64,000 bases of DNA, taken from the NCBI RefSeq assembly GCF_000715075.1, contig NC_134085.1, positions 154,036,178 to 154,100,177 on the forward strand, given 5' to 3'. The position numbers and the translations under genes were made by a program. Positions 35,032-45,941 of the stretch are shown here, one piece after another (within the stretch, counting starts at the first letter, position 1; the number at the start of each line of letters is the position of its first letter). The notes beneath the pieces were generated by a model, which searched no databases, had not been told where the DNA came from, and saw only the letters and a program-made list of their open reading frames with translations. This stretch comes from Nicotiana tabacum. Lineage: Eukaryota > Streptophyta > Magnoliopsida > Solanales > Solanaceae.

Positions 35032-35050
35032 TGGTGCCGTTGCCAGGGAG
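35032..35050 (+). other. Primer-binding site of Athila element (tRNA-Asp type)
   Basis: TGGTGCCGTTGCCAGGGAG, five bases after the 5' LTR. It differs at two positions from the complement of the 3' end of plant tRNA-Asp (TGGCGCCGTTGCCGGGGA). Confidence 0.85.
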
Positions 35051-35145
35051 CTTACGGTGTTGACTATTTGTTTATTTAATTTTGTGTTTTGCTTCTCTTT
35101 CCTTCTTGTTTACTAATTTTGTTTGTGTCGATCAATCAGGTACAA

Positions 35146-37325
35146 ATGGATCTTAATACAAATGACCCTCTCGGCAATGTGATAGCAGGGAAGGAGGTAG
35201 AGGATCTAGAACAAGATGAGGTCTTACCTCAATTTCCACGGAGAGGCTGAAATGCCAATGTAAATGCAAATGAGAACAACAATATTCCAGACCCTCCTCC
35301 GCCACCGCCAAGAGTGGCTCCCAGAGTTTTACCCATCAAGGATACGCCAGTGCTATTGTTCCTCCCCGAATCCGAGGGGGGAACTTTCAAATAACAAATG
35401 TTATGTTGACATTGCTCGAGCAAAGAGGGTATTTCACGGGCGCCTCTGATCAAAATGACTACAAGCACTTGAAGTGGTTCGTGGATACATGCTGGGGTAG
35501 CAAGCAGACAAACGTGTCCGAGGATGTATTGAGATTGAGGCTTTTCCCGTTCTCTCTTCGGGGTAAAGCATTGGATTGGTTAGAAAGGCTCCCCAATCAT
35601 TATATTACAACATGGGATGAATTGGTAGACAAATTTATTGCCAAGTACTTTTCTCCAAGTCATATGGCGGCTCTTCGGGATGAAATTCTAGCCTTCAAGC
35701 AAGAGCCAACGGAACCTTTGCATGATATATGGAAAAGATATAGAACAATGGTGAAAGATTTCCCTAATAACGACATGATCGAGGCTATGATTCAACAAAC
35801 CTTTTATCGGGGCATCAACACCACGAATCAATGCATTGTGAACCAATTGGCCGGAGGGAACTATATGAAACTTTCTTACCAAGAGGCATGTGATGTACTT
35901 GATGAAATGTCCGACACCTCTTCGGCATGGCAAAGCCGAGCAAATATGACCCAAGGTGATCCCACGGTCATCCATTTGCACAAGGAATTGCACGATCATG
36001 GTCAAGCTATTGCCGAGCTTACTACTACTATGAACCAACTAGCGAAGGCGCAGTTACAACAAATCCAAAATCCACGCCAAGTCAACGCAATGGAATGTGT
36101 CACTATGCTTAAGAGAAGGCAAAGAGGGAAACAATCTCAAGGGAATTGTGAACAATATGACAATGATGGTAGTGGGTTTTTAAATGAGTGTTATGATGAC
36201 CAAAATGAAGAGGTTCAATATGTCAACAACTATGAAGGCAATAGAAGTAACTCTTCCAACCAACAATAGCGACCTCAAGGAAATTGGGGCAATCAACAAC
36301 AAGGTGGTGGCAATTGGAATAACAACAACCAAAACAACAATTGGGGTAATCAAGGCAACCAAGGGAAATAGAATGGTAATAATAATAATTGGGGCAACAA
36401 CAACAATCAAGGCGGGTGGAACAAGAATAAAAACCAAGGCAACAGGGGGATGGGCTTTCAAAGGCCCCCAATGTACCAACAACCGAGCAATCCACCCCCT
36501 TTCCCTTCTCAAGGTCCTAGTTCTTCCGGTGGTGATATGGGAAGAATTTAAAGCATGTTCGAGCAAATGATGAAAAAGAACCAAGATTCTGATGCCCAAT
36601 TGGCTTCTCATAATACATATATCCGGAACTTGAAGGTGCAATTAGACCAAATCTCTCAAGTGTTGAATACTCATCCCAAGTGTGCTCTACCAAGTGATAC
36701 GATAGTGAACCCGAAGGGTGGGAATAACAATCATGTGATGGCGGTTACAACAAGAAGTGGTAGAGGTGGTGATGTGAATGCCTCAAAGCAAAAGCAAGTT
36801 GTGGATGAAGATGTTGAGTTGCATGATGATAATGTACCTTTGGTTGTTGAAGATGTGGTTGAAGAGAATGTGAACAATGATGTGAGGATTGATATTGATG
36901 AGGCCGAGGTAGAAACTCAAGATGCCGTGAACCCGTCTAGGAAACACGTGATTGACATGCCCAAGCCGGTTGTGCCAAGAGCCAAGGCTCCTTTGCCAAG
37001 GCCACATCCACCTTATCCTCAGAGTCTCGCGAAGTAGAAGAATGATAATAAGTTTAAAAAGTTCATTGATATGATGAAGAGCTTATCTATTAATGTGCCA
37101 TTGGTGGAGGTACTTGAACAAATGTCGGGCTATGCAAAATTCATGAAAGACTTGGTCACAAAGAAGCGTTCTATGGATTGTGAGACTATAGAGATGACTC
37201 ACCAAGTTAGTGCTATAGTGCATTCAATGGCCCCGAAGCTTGAAGATCCCGGTGCTTTCACCATTCCTTGCCCCATTGGGAGTGAGGATTTTGCAAAGGC
37301 CCTTTGTGACTTGGGGCTAGCATAA
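35146..37325 (+). pseudogene. Athila gag and start of protease
   Basis: The start at 35146 (MDLNTNDPLGN) follows a splice-acceptor-like CAATCAG. TGA at 35248 and a frameshift before 35403 break the N-terminus. From 35403 the capsid domain is open for 288 codons (ALDWLERLPNHYITTWDEL, DKFIAKYFSP, RDEILAFKQ). TAG at 36267 and 36369, TAA at 36549 and TAG at 37035 interrupt an Asn/Gly-rich linker and the tail that contains TTRSGR. The frame ends at the protease active site, where DLG is followed by a frameshift in a G run (about 37312-37316). Gag would form the particle; these lesions prevent it. Confidence 0.88.
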
Positions 37326-38710
37326 ATTTGATGTCGTACTCGGTCTTCAAGACTTTGGGAATTGGACAACCTCGACCTACCTCAATGAGACTTCAAATGG
37401 CGGATCAATCGATGAAGCAACCTTTGGGCATAATTGATGATGTACTTGTTCGGGTGGATAAGTTTATATTGCCGGCCAACTTTGTCATATTAGATTGTGA
37501 GGTGGACTTTGAAGTGCCGATTATTCTTGGTAGACCTTTCCTAGCTACGGGGAAGACATTAATTGATGTTGAAACGGGTGAGTTGACTTTCCTAGTGGGG
37601 GATGAGAAGGTGGTATTCCATGTTTGCAAATCAGTGAGATAACCCAATAGCACATAGGTGTGTTCATTTGTGGACATTGTCAGAGCTGTGATAGTGGATG
37701 ACACAAGTTCCATGATCCACGTTGAAGATCCCCTTGAGGTCGTGCTTCTTAATATGGATGTCAATAATAATGCTAGTAGAGTGGAGTGCGTGAATGCATT
37801 TCATGGTATTGGTTCATATTCATATGAGCCTAGGAAGCTATATTGGGATCTTGAAAACCGCAAAACTCTACCAACAAAGCCATCTATTAAGGAGCCACCG
37901 GTGTTGGAGTTGAAGCCACTTCCTCCACACCTCAGATATGAATTCTTGGATTCAAATTCTACTTTACATGTTATTCTTTCGTCTTGCTTAACTAACATGC
38001 AGGTTGATGCCACTTTGGCGGTACTTCAAAAGAGGAAAAAGGCGATTGGATGGACATTGGCCGACATTCGGGGTATAAGCCCCGCATTTTGCATGCATAA
38101 GATCATTTTTGAGGAGGATACAAGGCCTTCCTTGGAGCATCAAAGAAGACTAAATGAGGCGATGCAAGAGGTGGTAAAGAAAGAGGTTATCAAGTTAGAT
38201 GCTGGGGTGGTTTATCCTATTTCTGACAATTTATGGACTTCTCCGATGCAATGTGTGTCGAAGAAGGGTGGTATGACTGTGGTGACCAATGACAACAATG
38301 AGCTCATTCCCACTAGAACGGTCACCAAGTGGAGAGTTTGTATGGATTACCGGAAGCTGAACAAGGTGACTAGAAAAGATCATTTTCCATTGCCATTCCT
38401 TGACCAAATGCTTGATCGTCTTGCGGGCCGGGCTTTCTATTGCTTTCTGGATGGTTACTCGGGGTACAATCAAATTCTAATTGCCCCGGACGACCAAGAG
38501 AAGACCACATTTACATGTCCTTATGGCACATTCGCTTTCTCTAGAATGCCATTTGGATTGTGTAATGCTTCGGCGACCTTCCAACGTTGCATGATGTCTA
38601 TTTTCACCAACATGGTGGAGGATATATCGGAGGTCTTCATGGATGATTTTAGAGTGGTTGGGGATTCTTTTGAGGAGTGCTTGGTAAACTTGGATAGAGT
38701 GTTGGCCTGA
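37326..38710 (+). pseudogene. Athila protease and reverse transcriptase
   Basis: After the frameshift at the DLG triplet the protease continues (LPANFVILDCEVDFEVPI, ILGRPFLATG), with TAA at 37640. RT follows: HQRRLNEAMQEVVKKEVIKL, WRVCMDYRKLNKVTRKDHF, FLDGYSGYNQI, RMPFGLCNASATFQ and the catalytic FMDD at 38636-38647 (the YXDD box; FMDD is usual for Athila). A TGA at 38708-38710 follows VLA. RT and RNase H copy genomic RNA into DNA inside the particle. Confidence 0.9.
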
Positions 38711-40639
38711 TGTGAAGGCACCAACCTTGTTCTCAATTGGGAAAAGTGTCATTTTATGGTAGAAGAAGGTATAGTGTTGGGTCACGAGATCTCGAAGCGA
38801 GGAATTAAAGTTGATAAGGCCAAGATTGAGGTTATTTCAAGGCTCCCTCCCCCTACTTCTGTCAAATGGGTGAGGAGTTTCCTTGGGCACGCGGGTTTCT
38901 ACCGGAGATTCATAAAGAATTTTTCTAAAGTGGTACATCCATTGTGCAAGTTGCTAGAGAAAGATGCAAAGTTCTTGTTCGATGAGAGTTGTATGCAAGC
39001 ATTCGAGAGTATTAAGCTCAAGATGACTTCTACGCCCATCATTACCGCACCAAATTGGAGCTTTCCTTTTGAGCTCATGTACGATGCTAGTGACGTTGTA
39101 GTTGGGGCTGTTTTGGGCCAAAGGATCAACAAAGTGTTCCATCCGGTGTACTACGCAAGCAAGACCATGAATGAGGCTCAAAGGAACTACACAGTCACCA
39201 AGAAGGAGTTATTGGCTATTGTTTTTGCTATGGAAAAGTTCCGACCTTACCTTATGGAAGCCAAAGTGATAGTGCATACCGACCATGCCACCCTTAGGTA
39301 TTTAATGACCAAGAAGGACTCAAAGGCAAGATTGATGAGATGTGTATTGCTTCTCCAAGAGTTTGATTTGGAAATTGTTGACCGAAAAGGGAGTGAGAAT
39401 CAAGTGGCGGACCACTTGTCCCGTTTAGAGGAGGAGGGGAGGCCTTGTGACGGCCTTGAGATAAATGATGTATTTCCCGACGAGCAACTCCTTGCGGTGT
39501 CAATGAATGGAATGTCGTGGTTCATCGATGTCGCAAATTATCTTGTTACCAGAATCATCCCGTGTGAGCTCTCTTCTAACCAAAGGAAGAATCTCAAGCG
39601 GGATAGCCTGGATTTCTATTGGGACGAGCCATATTTGTTTAAGATTTGCACTGATGGTGTGATTCGACGATGTGTCCTGGAGGAGAAACAATTGGGTATT
39701 TTGGAGGCTTGCCATTCCTCTCCCGATGGTGGCTATCATGGAGGGGCGAGAATGGCTTCTAAAGTGCTTAGTTGTAGATTTTATTGGCCTACCTTGTTTA
39801 AAGATGCGGGAGATGTGGTCAAGAGATGTGATGAATGCCAAAGAGCTGGCAAAATTTCTAAAATGGATGAGATGCCCCTCAATACAATTCTCGAAGTGGA
39901 TATTTTTTATATTTGGGGCATCGATTTCATGGGTCCTTTTGTGAGCTCTTGTGGGAACACTTACATTCTTGTGATGGTGGACTATGTCTCAAAGTGGGTT
40001 GAAGCCGTGGCTTTTCCCAACAATGAAGCCCGAAGTGTTGTGGCATTTTTGAAAAAGAGTATCTTCACAAGGTTTGGCACTCCTCGTGCTATCATTAGTG
40101 ATGGGGGATCTCACTTTTGCAACAAGGCTTTCGACACGATGCTTTCCAAGTACGGTGTCAATCATAAGGTTTCTACCCCCTATCATCCTCAAGCTAGTGG
40201 TCAAGTGGAAGTCTCCAACAGAGAAATTAAGAGCATCTTGTCAAAACCTGTCAATGCTAATAGGACCAATTGGTCGAAAAAGTTAGATGACGCTCTTTGG
40301 GCTTATCGGATAGCTTACAAAACTCTGATTGGTATGTCTCTGTATCGGTTGGTGTTTGGGAAAGCTTTCCATCTTCTAGTGGAATTAGAGCACAAGGCCA
40401 AGTGGGTTTTGAGGAAGTTGAACTTAGAATGGGATGTTGCGAAAACTCTTCGGGTTGAACAACTTAATGAGCTCGATGAGTTTAGATTCCATGCCTACTC
40501 CAGCTCGTCGTTGTACAAGGACAAAATGAAGTACCTTCACGAAAAATATGATCGAGGCAAGGAGTTCAAGGTTGGAGATATGGTTCTCTTATTCAATTCC
40601 CGGTTACGTCTATTTTCGGGTAAGCCCAAGTCAAAGTGA
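38711..40639 (+). pseudogene. Athila RT thumb, RNase H and integrase
   Basis: The same frame resumes after the TGA and is open for over 620 codons to the TGA at 40637. RNase H blocks include [46 protein letters not shown] and [11 protein letters not shown]. The integrase zinc finger reads H-x..-[14 protein letters not shown] (about 39710-39850), and the core has [20 protein letters not shown] and [13 protein letters not shown], carrying the D, D and E residues. [14 protein letters not shown] lies in the C-terminal domain. It stops shortly before the usual end; the frame continues past the TGA into GPFEVV-like sequence to about 40750. Otherwise it is the best-preserved pol module in the window. 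Confidence 0.92.
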
Positions 40640-42043
40640 AGTGGGCCTTTTGAAGTTGTGTTCGTGACCCCATTTGGTGCTCTTGATCTAAGGAACAAGA
40701 ATGGTGAAGTATTCAGAGTCAATGGACATCGATTCAAGCATTATCTTTGAAAATTTGATGATAGCCACATGGTGGAACTTCTCCATCTAAAGTGATGTGC
40801 TGGTAACATGCGTCGTGCCGCGACGTTAAATCAGGCGCTGCTTGGGAGGCAACCCATGTCTTTTTCTTTTTGTTGATTTCTGTGTTTTTCTTGGTAGTAT
40901 AGGTTTTATTTTTAAGCTAACTAATTGTGAGATGTTGCAGGGATTGAGTTGATGCAGTGCAAAATAGTTTGAAAAAAGTTGAACAGTCTCTGAAGTTTGC
41001 CAGTGCGGCCGCATTGCACTTTGTGCGGTCCGCACAGGTGATGGTCAAAAGTGGTGCTCTCTGAAGTTTGCCATCGCGGCCGCATTCCATTTAGTGCGGT
41101 CCGCGGTGGACCTCCGCGGCCACAATCTACTTTTGTGCGGTCCACGGAGGTTGCCTTCTCAAGCTTCAAGTGAAGAAACCCATCGCGGTCCGCAGTTGGT
41201 TTTGTGCGGTCGCGCTGGTAGGTGAGGATGGGTCCCATTGCTTCTCTATAAATAGACCCCGAGGGTCACCCTTAACCCTTTTCGAACTCTTAACACTCAG
41301 AAGCCTAAAAGCACTATTCACACTCTCATTTGATTGTAATTCATGTTTGCATTGATTAGTTGCATTCCATCTTCACAATCTGGTAACATTTCATCCATAT
41401 TTCATCGATAAATTTTATACTTGCCTTTTATTTTCATGCCTAGTAGTCTTAGCTTCTTTTTTTTCTTCTCGTAGTTTTTTTTCTTCTTTAATTAACTGTT
41501 AGTGTAGGGTATTTTTAAATACTGGGTTTGTGTACTGAATATGTTTAGTGATTGGGCAATTGAGTAGGGACAAGTTAGGTGTAAAAATTTAACAAAAATA
41601 GCAAAAACTTAAACCCTAACTTAGTGTTTGTGCAAAATACTCTCCGCGGCTCGGCGGTCGCCTTTGTGTGGTCCACGGTGCCCTAACACGTTTTGCATTG
41701 ACATTTTGCGCGGACCGTGGTGCCCAAGTGACTGAAATTAAATCTATGCCCAGCGCAGCCGCATTACACTATATGTTGTCCGCGCTGGCCCACTGCGGCC
41801 GAGATCCCACTTTGTACGGACCGCGGTGGGGAGATTTAGAGAGATGTTTTTAGGGCCTTGTCCCAATGCGTACCACGGTTCGCGGTGTCCCCAGTACGGC
41901 CACACTCCTGTTTGTGCGGACCGCAATGCTCCGTTCTGCAACTGTTTTTGCAACATTTAATCTGCTGTCTGCAATTCAATTTCAACACTTGTTTCACTGC
42001 CTGTGCTGATACTAACCATGTTAGATGTGTATGCTTGTAGATA
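40640..42043 (+). other. Spacer between Athila pol and downstream ORF, with promoter-like module
   Basis: After the pol tail (to about 40750) no protein is seen. There are two clusters of GCGGCCGC/GCGGTCCGC palindromes (40995-41215 and 41640-41935), with a TATA box, CTCTATAAATAGACC, at 41246-41260 between them, and a splice-acceptor-like TGCTTGTAG directly before the ATG at 42044. The layout repeats that of the LTR (palindromes, then TATA). Confidence 0.6.
41246..41256 (+). promoter_or_regulatory. Possible internal TATA box upstream of Athila env-position ORF
   Basis: CTATAAATAGA, preceded by four palindromes of the GCGGCCGC/GCGGTCCGC type, as in the LTR. It is about 790 bp upstream of the downstream ORF start. 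Promoter function is inferred from sequence only. Confidence 0.45.
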
Positions 42044-43716
42044 ATGGTCAAACAAAGAGGCAAAGGCTCGAAACAACCCGACCGAGGTAATTCCTCCCGG
42101 GGAAGGAAGCAAAGGATGGTAAAACTCACTCCCCAGGATAGAAAAAACATAGAGGATATGAGGAGCACATCTTCAGATTACTCGGGGAGTGAGTACGAGC
42201 CCTCCTGAGAGATCTCTTCAGAATTAGTCCCACTATACATCCCGTATCCGGAGAACGCCATACATAGAGACACTCCTCCCTCTTCCCCCGATGCTCGAGC
42301 TTCAATCAACATTTCTTTTGGGTCGTCTGAGGGCTCAGCGGCAGGTAGTGGGGATGAATACTCTACCTCTCCTACAGCGTCAATATCTAGAGAGGGTGCT
42401 AGAGGTGATGAGGGAGATGGGAGTTACTTGGGGGTGGTTTGCCTCAAGTTGGGGGTGTTGACCAGACTAGAAATCCCACTGTTTGGGAAGATAGATTCGC
42501 GAGCCAGGTGGCGTTCCACAAGTTTAGGGAATGCTGGCCGACACAAAAGTTGATTCTTGAGAGGAGCTTTATTGACAGAGACCTTCTACCCCTACAGCCC
42601 AATGTACATAGATAGTTTCAAGCTCGAATGGGTTGGGAGCACTTCAAAGATAATTGTGTGAAGGAGAATGAGCACATGGTCAAGGAATTTTATAGCAATG
42701 TGGCCCACATCTTGAAGGGCACTAAAGTGACCAAAGTATGAAATAAAAATGTGGTATTTACCGGGAAGGAACTAAATGAATACCTGGGGTTCAACGAAGA
42801 AGATGAGTCCCTTTACAATGAAAAATTGGCAATGGGCGAGCAGGTTCGTCCGTGGTTAGCCTCATACCTGGCAGTCCCGGGTACGGTTCCAGAGTGGTTG
42901 CAAGGAGGGGTCAAAATACTTTGGAGGATTTTTAACTTTGAGGCTAGGGGATGGTTGACTTTTGTATGCTGTCGGCTCGATCTCACTACCCATGATCAGA
43001 CTATTCCGCTTGCCCGAGCTATTCTTATTGCATCTATTATGGTGGGATACCCTATCAAAGTGGGCAATGTGATGTCCCACGTCATTTCTGCAGTGGGGGT
43101 TGAGCATGACCGGAACTACCCTTTTCCCAGCACCCTCACTATGTATTTCAGGGACCTGGAGGTGGAGAAGAGACCTTTTGACATCAAGATCAAACCTGTG
43201 GCTCCGTTTTCATGGTACAGTCTGAAGAGGTCAGACAAACCCAAGGACAAAAATTACAAGCCACCTGCTTCTGCTCCAATCGGTCAGTCTGAAGAGTCAG
43301 TTGCGGTAGGTCCCTCTACTAAGCATGCGTCCACAGTCGTTGACATGCCTCCCGGACCTTCCACTACTGCTGGTCCCTCCACTTCAGCTAGCCCGGGGAT
43401 TCCATCTTCCCGGGCCCATCCTATCACTGCCCACCAACTGAGCCAGACACTTCATATCTTGAACAACTAGATGTTAGCTGCGTCATCCAAGTTGTCCATC
43501 TTGACTTCTACCATTGCGGCTCAGTCGGCACCGCAACCAGCACAGTTTCCACAGGTCATTGAGGATACATTGAAGAAGATCCTGGAGAACCAGGAAAAGA
43601 TCATCAGTACTCAGGGTGCCTTGGCTAAGGCAGTAGATTCACATGGCAAGGCCCTGAAGGAGCTCGCCAGGAGCACAAGAAGCTACGCAAAACACGGGCT
43701 TCCAAGGAGTCGGTGA
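42044..43716 (+). pseudogene. Downstream (env-position) ORF of Athila element
   Basis: Starts MVKQRGKGSKQPDRGN, basic and Ser/Arg-rich; TGA at 42206 after 54 codons; a frameshift near 42430. A long open part (42751-43470) gives FTGKELNEYLGFNEEDESLY, GTVPEWLQGGVKILWR and RAILIASIMVGYPIKVGNV, then a proline/serine/threonine-rich linker. After a stop (43468) come a heptad-like segment VIEDTLKKILENQEKIIS and ALAKAVDSHGKALKELAR, ending at 43716. I recall this as the plant transposon protein family found 3' of pol in Athila-like elements. I see no signal peptide and no convincing membrane anchor, so an envelope role is unsupported. Function unknown. Confidence 0.7.
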
Positions 43717-45928
43717 AAGAGCTGAGAGAAGATGTGGACAAGCTGATGGAAGAACAAATGCCTCTTGACTTATTATTCAGGGATCCAGCCCCAGCAACAG
43801 CACAGTAGTAGAGCCACAGTAGGAGGAGACTCAGAGGCTTCCTAGGAAGAATAGGAAGCTCCCTAGTGCAGACGAGGCGGTCATCTGGTTGGCAGACCCA
43901 CATGAGGTATCCTTCAGTCAGCCACAGGTTGCTCCAGATATTCAGCCCGTATAGGTCCAGGCCCCAGGCCCAACAACTGAGCAGTAGGAGACCGGGAACT
44001 AGTCTGAGGTTCCCGTACATACAAAGGACCCGGGGACCACTCATGTTCCCATGCATACAGACGAGGCTTAGGGAGCTCCTATATCCTTTCATCTTGATTT
44101 TTGATTCTTATTTGTTTAGTTGGCATTGGGGACAATGCCAGCTTTCATTTGTGAGGGTGTGCCCTACTTTTTATCCGGATGATTGTATATATTAATTGAC
44201 TTAGTTTATGTTTTTGTTGATTTTCTGGTCTGTATATAAATTTATATTTAGTTACTTTTATCGCACTTTTTATCTTCTCTTTGGTCTGTATATAAAGTTA
44301 TATTTTTGTATATATTCATCCCCCGTTGTATATTCTAATCCTCTATTGTAAATATTTATTCTATTTTCAATTTTCGTACAAATGTTTCATTTTTAGCTTA
44401 GTAGATAGGCTCGCAGCCTTTTTGTTTCATTTTTGGCGCTTTCAATAAGCCTTTGGTTTCCTTAATGCCACGGTTCTTTCCAAATGTGGAGTATTATGTG
44501 AACCGGGTGGCTCTTCCCGATGATGGATGGCGTGACAACCTTCTTAAGGGTTTGAGTCCATTTTTGTTTCTATTTCTGGTAGCTTGTAGTTAAGGTTTCC
44601 TCAAGCAAAGCTTCACTTGGGCCTAACACAGTTGCCTTTGATCCCATGGTCAAAGACAAGTCATTGTGTTTAGGATGGAGAAAGTCGTGACCATGAGACT
44701 CTTGTTTTGACCAAACAAACATCACGTGGTCTTTCGGGACTATTGTGTGCTCAATCATGTCTAAGGTTGTTGTGGGCCCCAGACTCTATGTCTTTAGCAA
44801 TCCTTGAGTGTGTGTGGTGAGAAATCGAATTGTGAGTCCAAGTCGCGAGCCAAATGGTCTAGAACTTGCCCTGAATGTTTGTTGAGGCGAAATTTTGAGT
44901 GAAATTCGACTTGAGAAGTGATTATAGGCTCTCTTTGATCCACATAATAGTCGAACAATTCCATAGCCTACTAAGGATATAATCCCTAGCTAACCCTTTT
45001 GAGCCTTAAACCTTTTTCTTTCAAGAACCAATGCTACAAGCCTATACTCATTCTAAATTATACCCTCTATTGGCACCCAAATCGTCCCTTGAGTAATGGC
45101 AAAAGTCTAAGTTTGGGGGGGGGAGAGACAAGAAAGGAAACAAAGTGGTAAAAGGTACAAAAGCAAAAGGAAAGAAAGGCGATGAAAAACAAAGAAAAGA
45201 AAAAGACAAAAAGAAAGCCCAATGTGCAAAGAATAAAACGGGAATCAATAAATACAAAAGTGAAAAAGGTGTGGAAAAAAAGTAGAAAAAGAAGAAATGC
45301 TTTGAATTGCATAAGAAAGAGTGACAATGTATCTCTCTAACCCCTTGAAAAGAAGTGAAATACTAAAAGAGTCAAAGAGAATTGTGCCAAAATAAATCAA
45401 AAGAAGTGCTTAAGGGAAGATGGAACTCATATATACCAACAATTTTTCCTACCCTGAACCAAAAGCCTTCACATTGACTCCACAAAAACCCTATATGATC
45501 TTGAGTTGGATGACGCTCCCATTAGTGGATACTTACATGAGGGTCAAGCATATGGTACTTAGAACCGGACTTGTGACCTTCCTTTGAGAGAGACAATTGA
45601 ATTCCCATTAACCTTGGTTTGTGTGCTTATACTCTAAAAGGTGAGGTTTGCTTAGGGAGAGTTGAGGATGTGTGAATTTGGGTTCCACAACGACCAAAGT
45701 AATTGAGAGAGTTCTTTGATGTAATGAGTCAATTCTTGATACTGTTGTGTCACACTTGATCCATAGTTTTTCAAAGTTTAAATTTTGTTAATGATCCATT
45801 CGTATTGAGGGCAATTGTTAGTCCCAATTGATGCTTGTTAAGGTTACTTTAGGACAGCTGGAATTACTTGGATTTTCCTTTAAGGGGGGGGTTCTTATTT
45901 TGTTTGCTTGAGGACAAGCAAATATTTA
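43717..45928 (+). other. Athila 3' noncoding region
   Basis: Decayed remains of the C-terminus of the downstream ORF reach about 43800. Then no protein is seen. Notable sequences are two GGTCTGTATATAAA words at about 44228 and 44282, a purine-rich stretch with a PPT-like AAGTTTGGGGGGGGG at about 45109, and an A/G-rich run at 45120-45400. Confidence 0.5.
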
Positions 45929-45941
45929 AGTTTGGGGGAGT
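45929..45941 (+). other. Polypurine tract of Athila element
   Basis: AGTTTGGGGGAG directly before the 3' LTR start. TTGGGGGAG is the form I know for Athila-like elements. Confidence 0.8.

Noticed and set aside
36180..36641. Hydrophobic 153-codon minus-strand frame
   Set aside because: Antisense shadow of the Asn/Gly-rich gag linker of the Athila element; the hydrophobicity comes from reverse-complemented AAC/AAT codons.
42751..43470. Envelope glycoprotein
   Set aside because: The position matches env-like ORFs, but no signal peptide, cysteine pattern or membrane anchor is visible.
45048..45327. Phe-rich minus-strand frames resembling a membrane protein
   Set aside because: They come from the A/G-rich tract before the Athila 3' LTR read backwards; no domain or start context.
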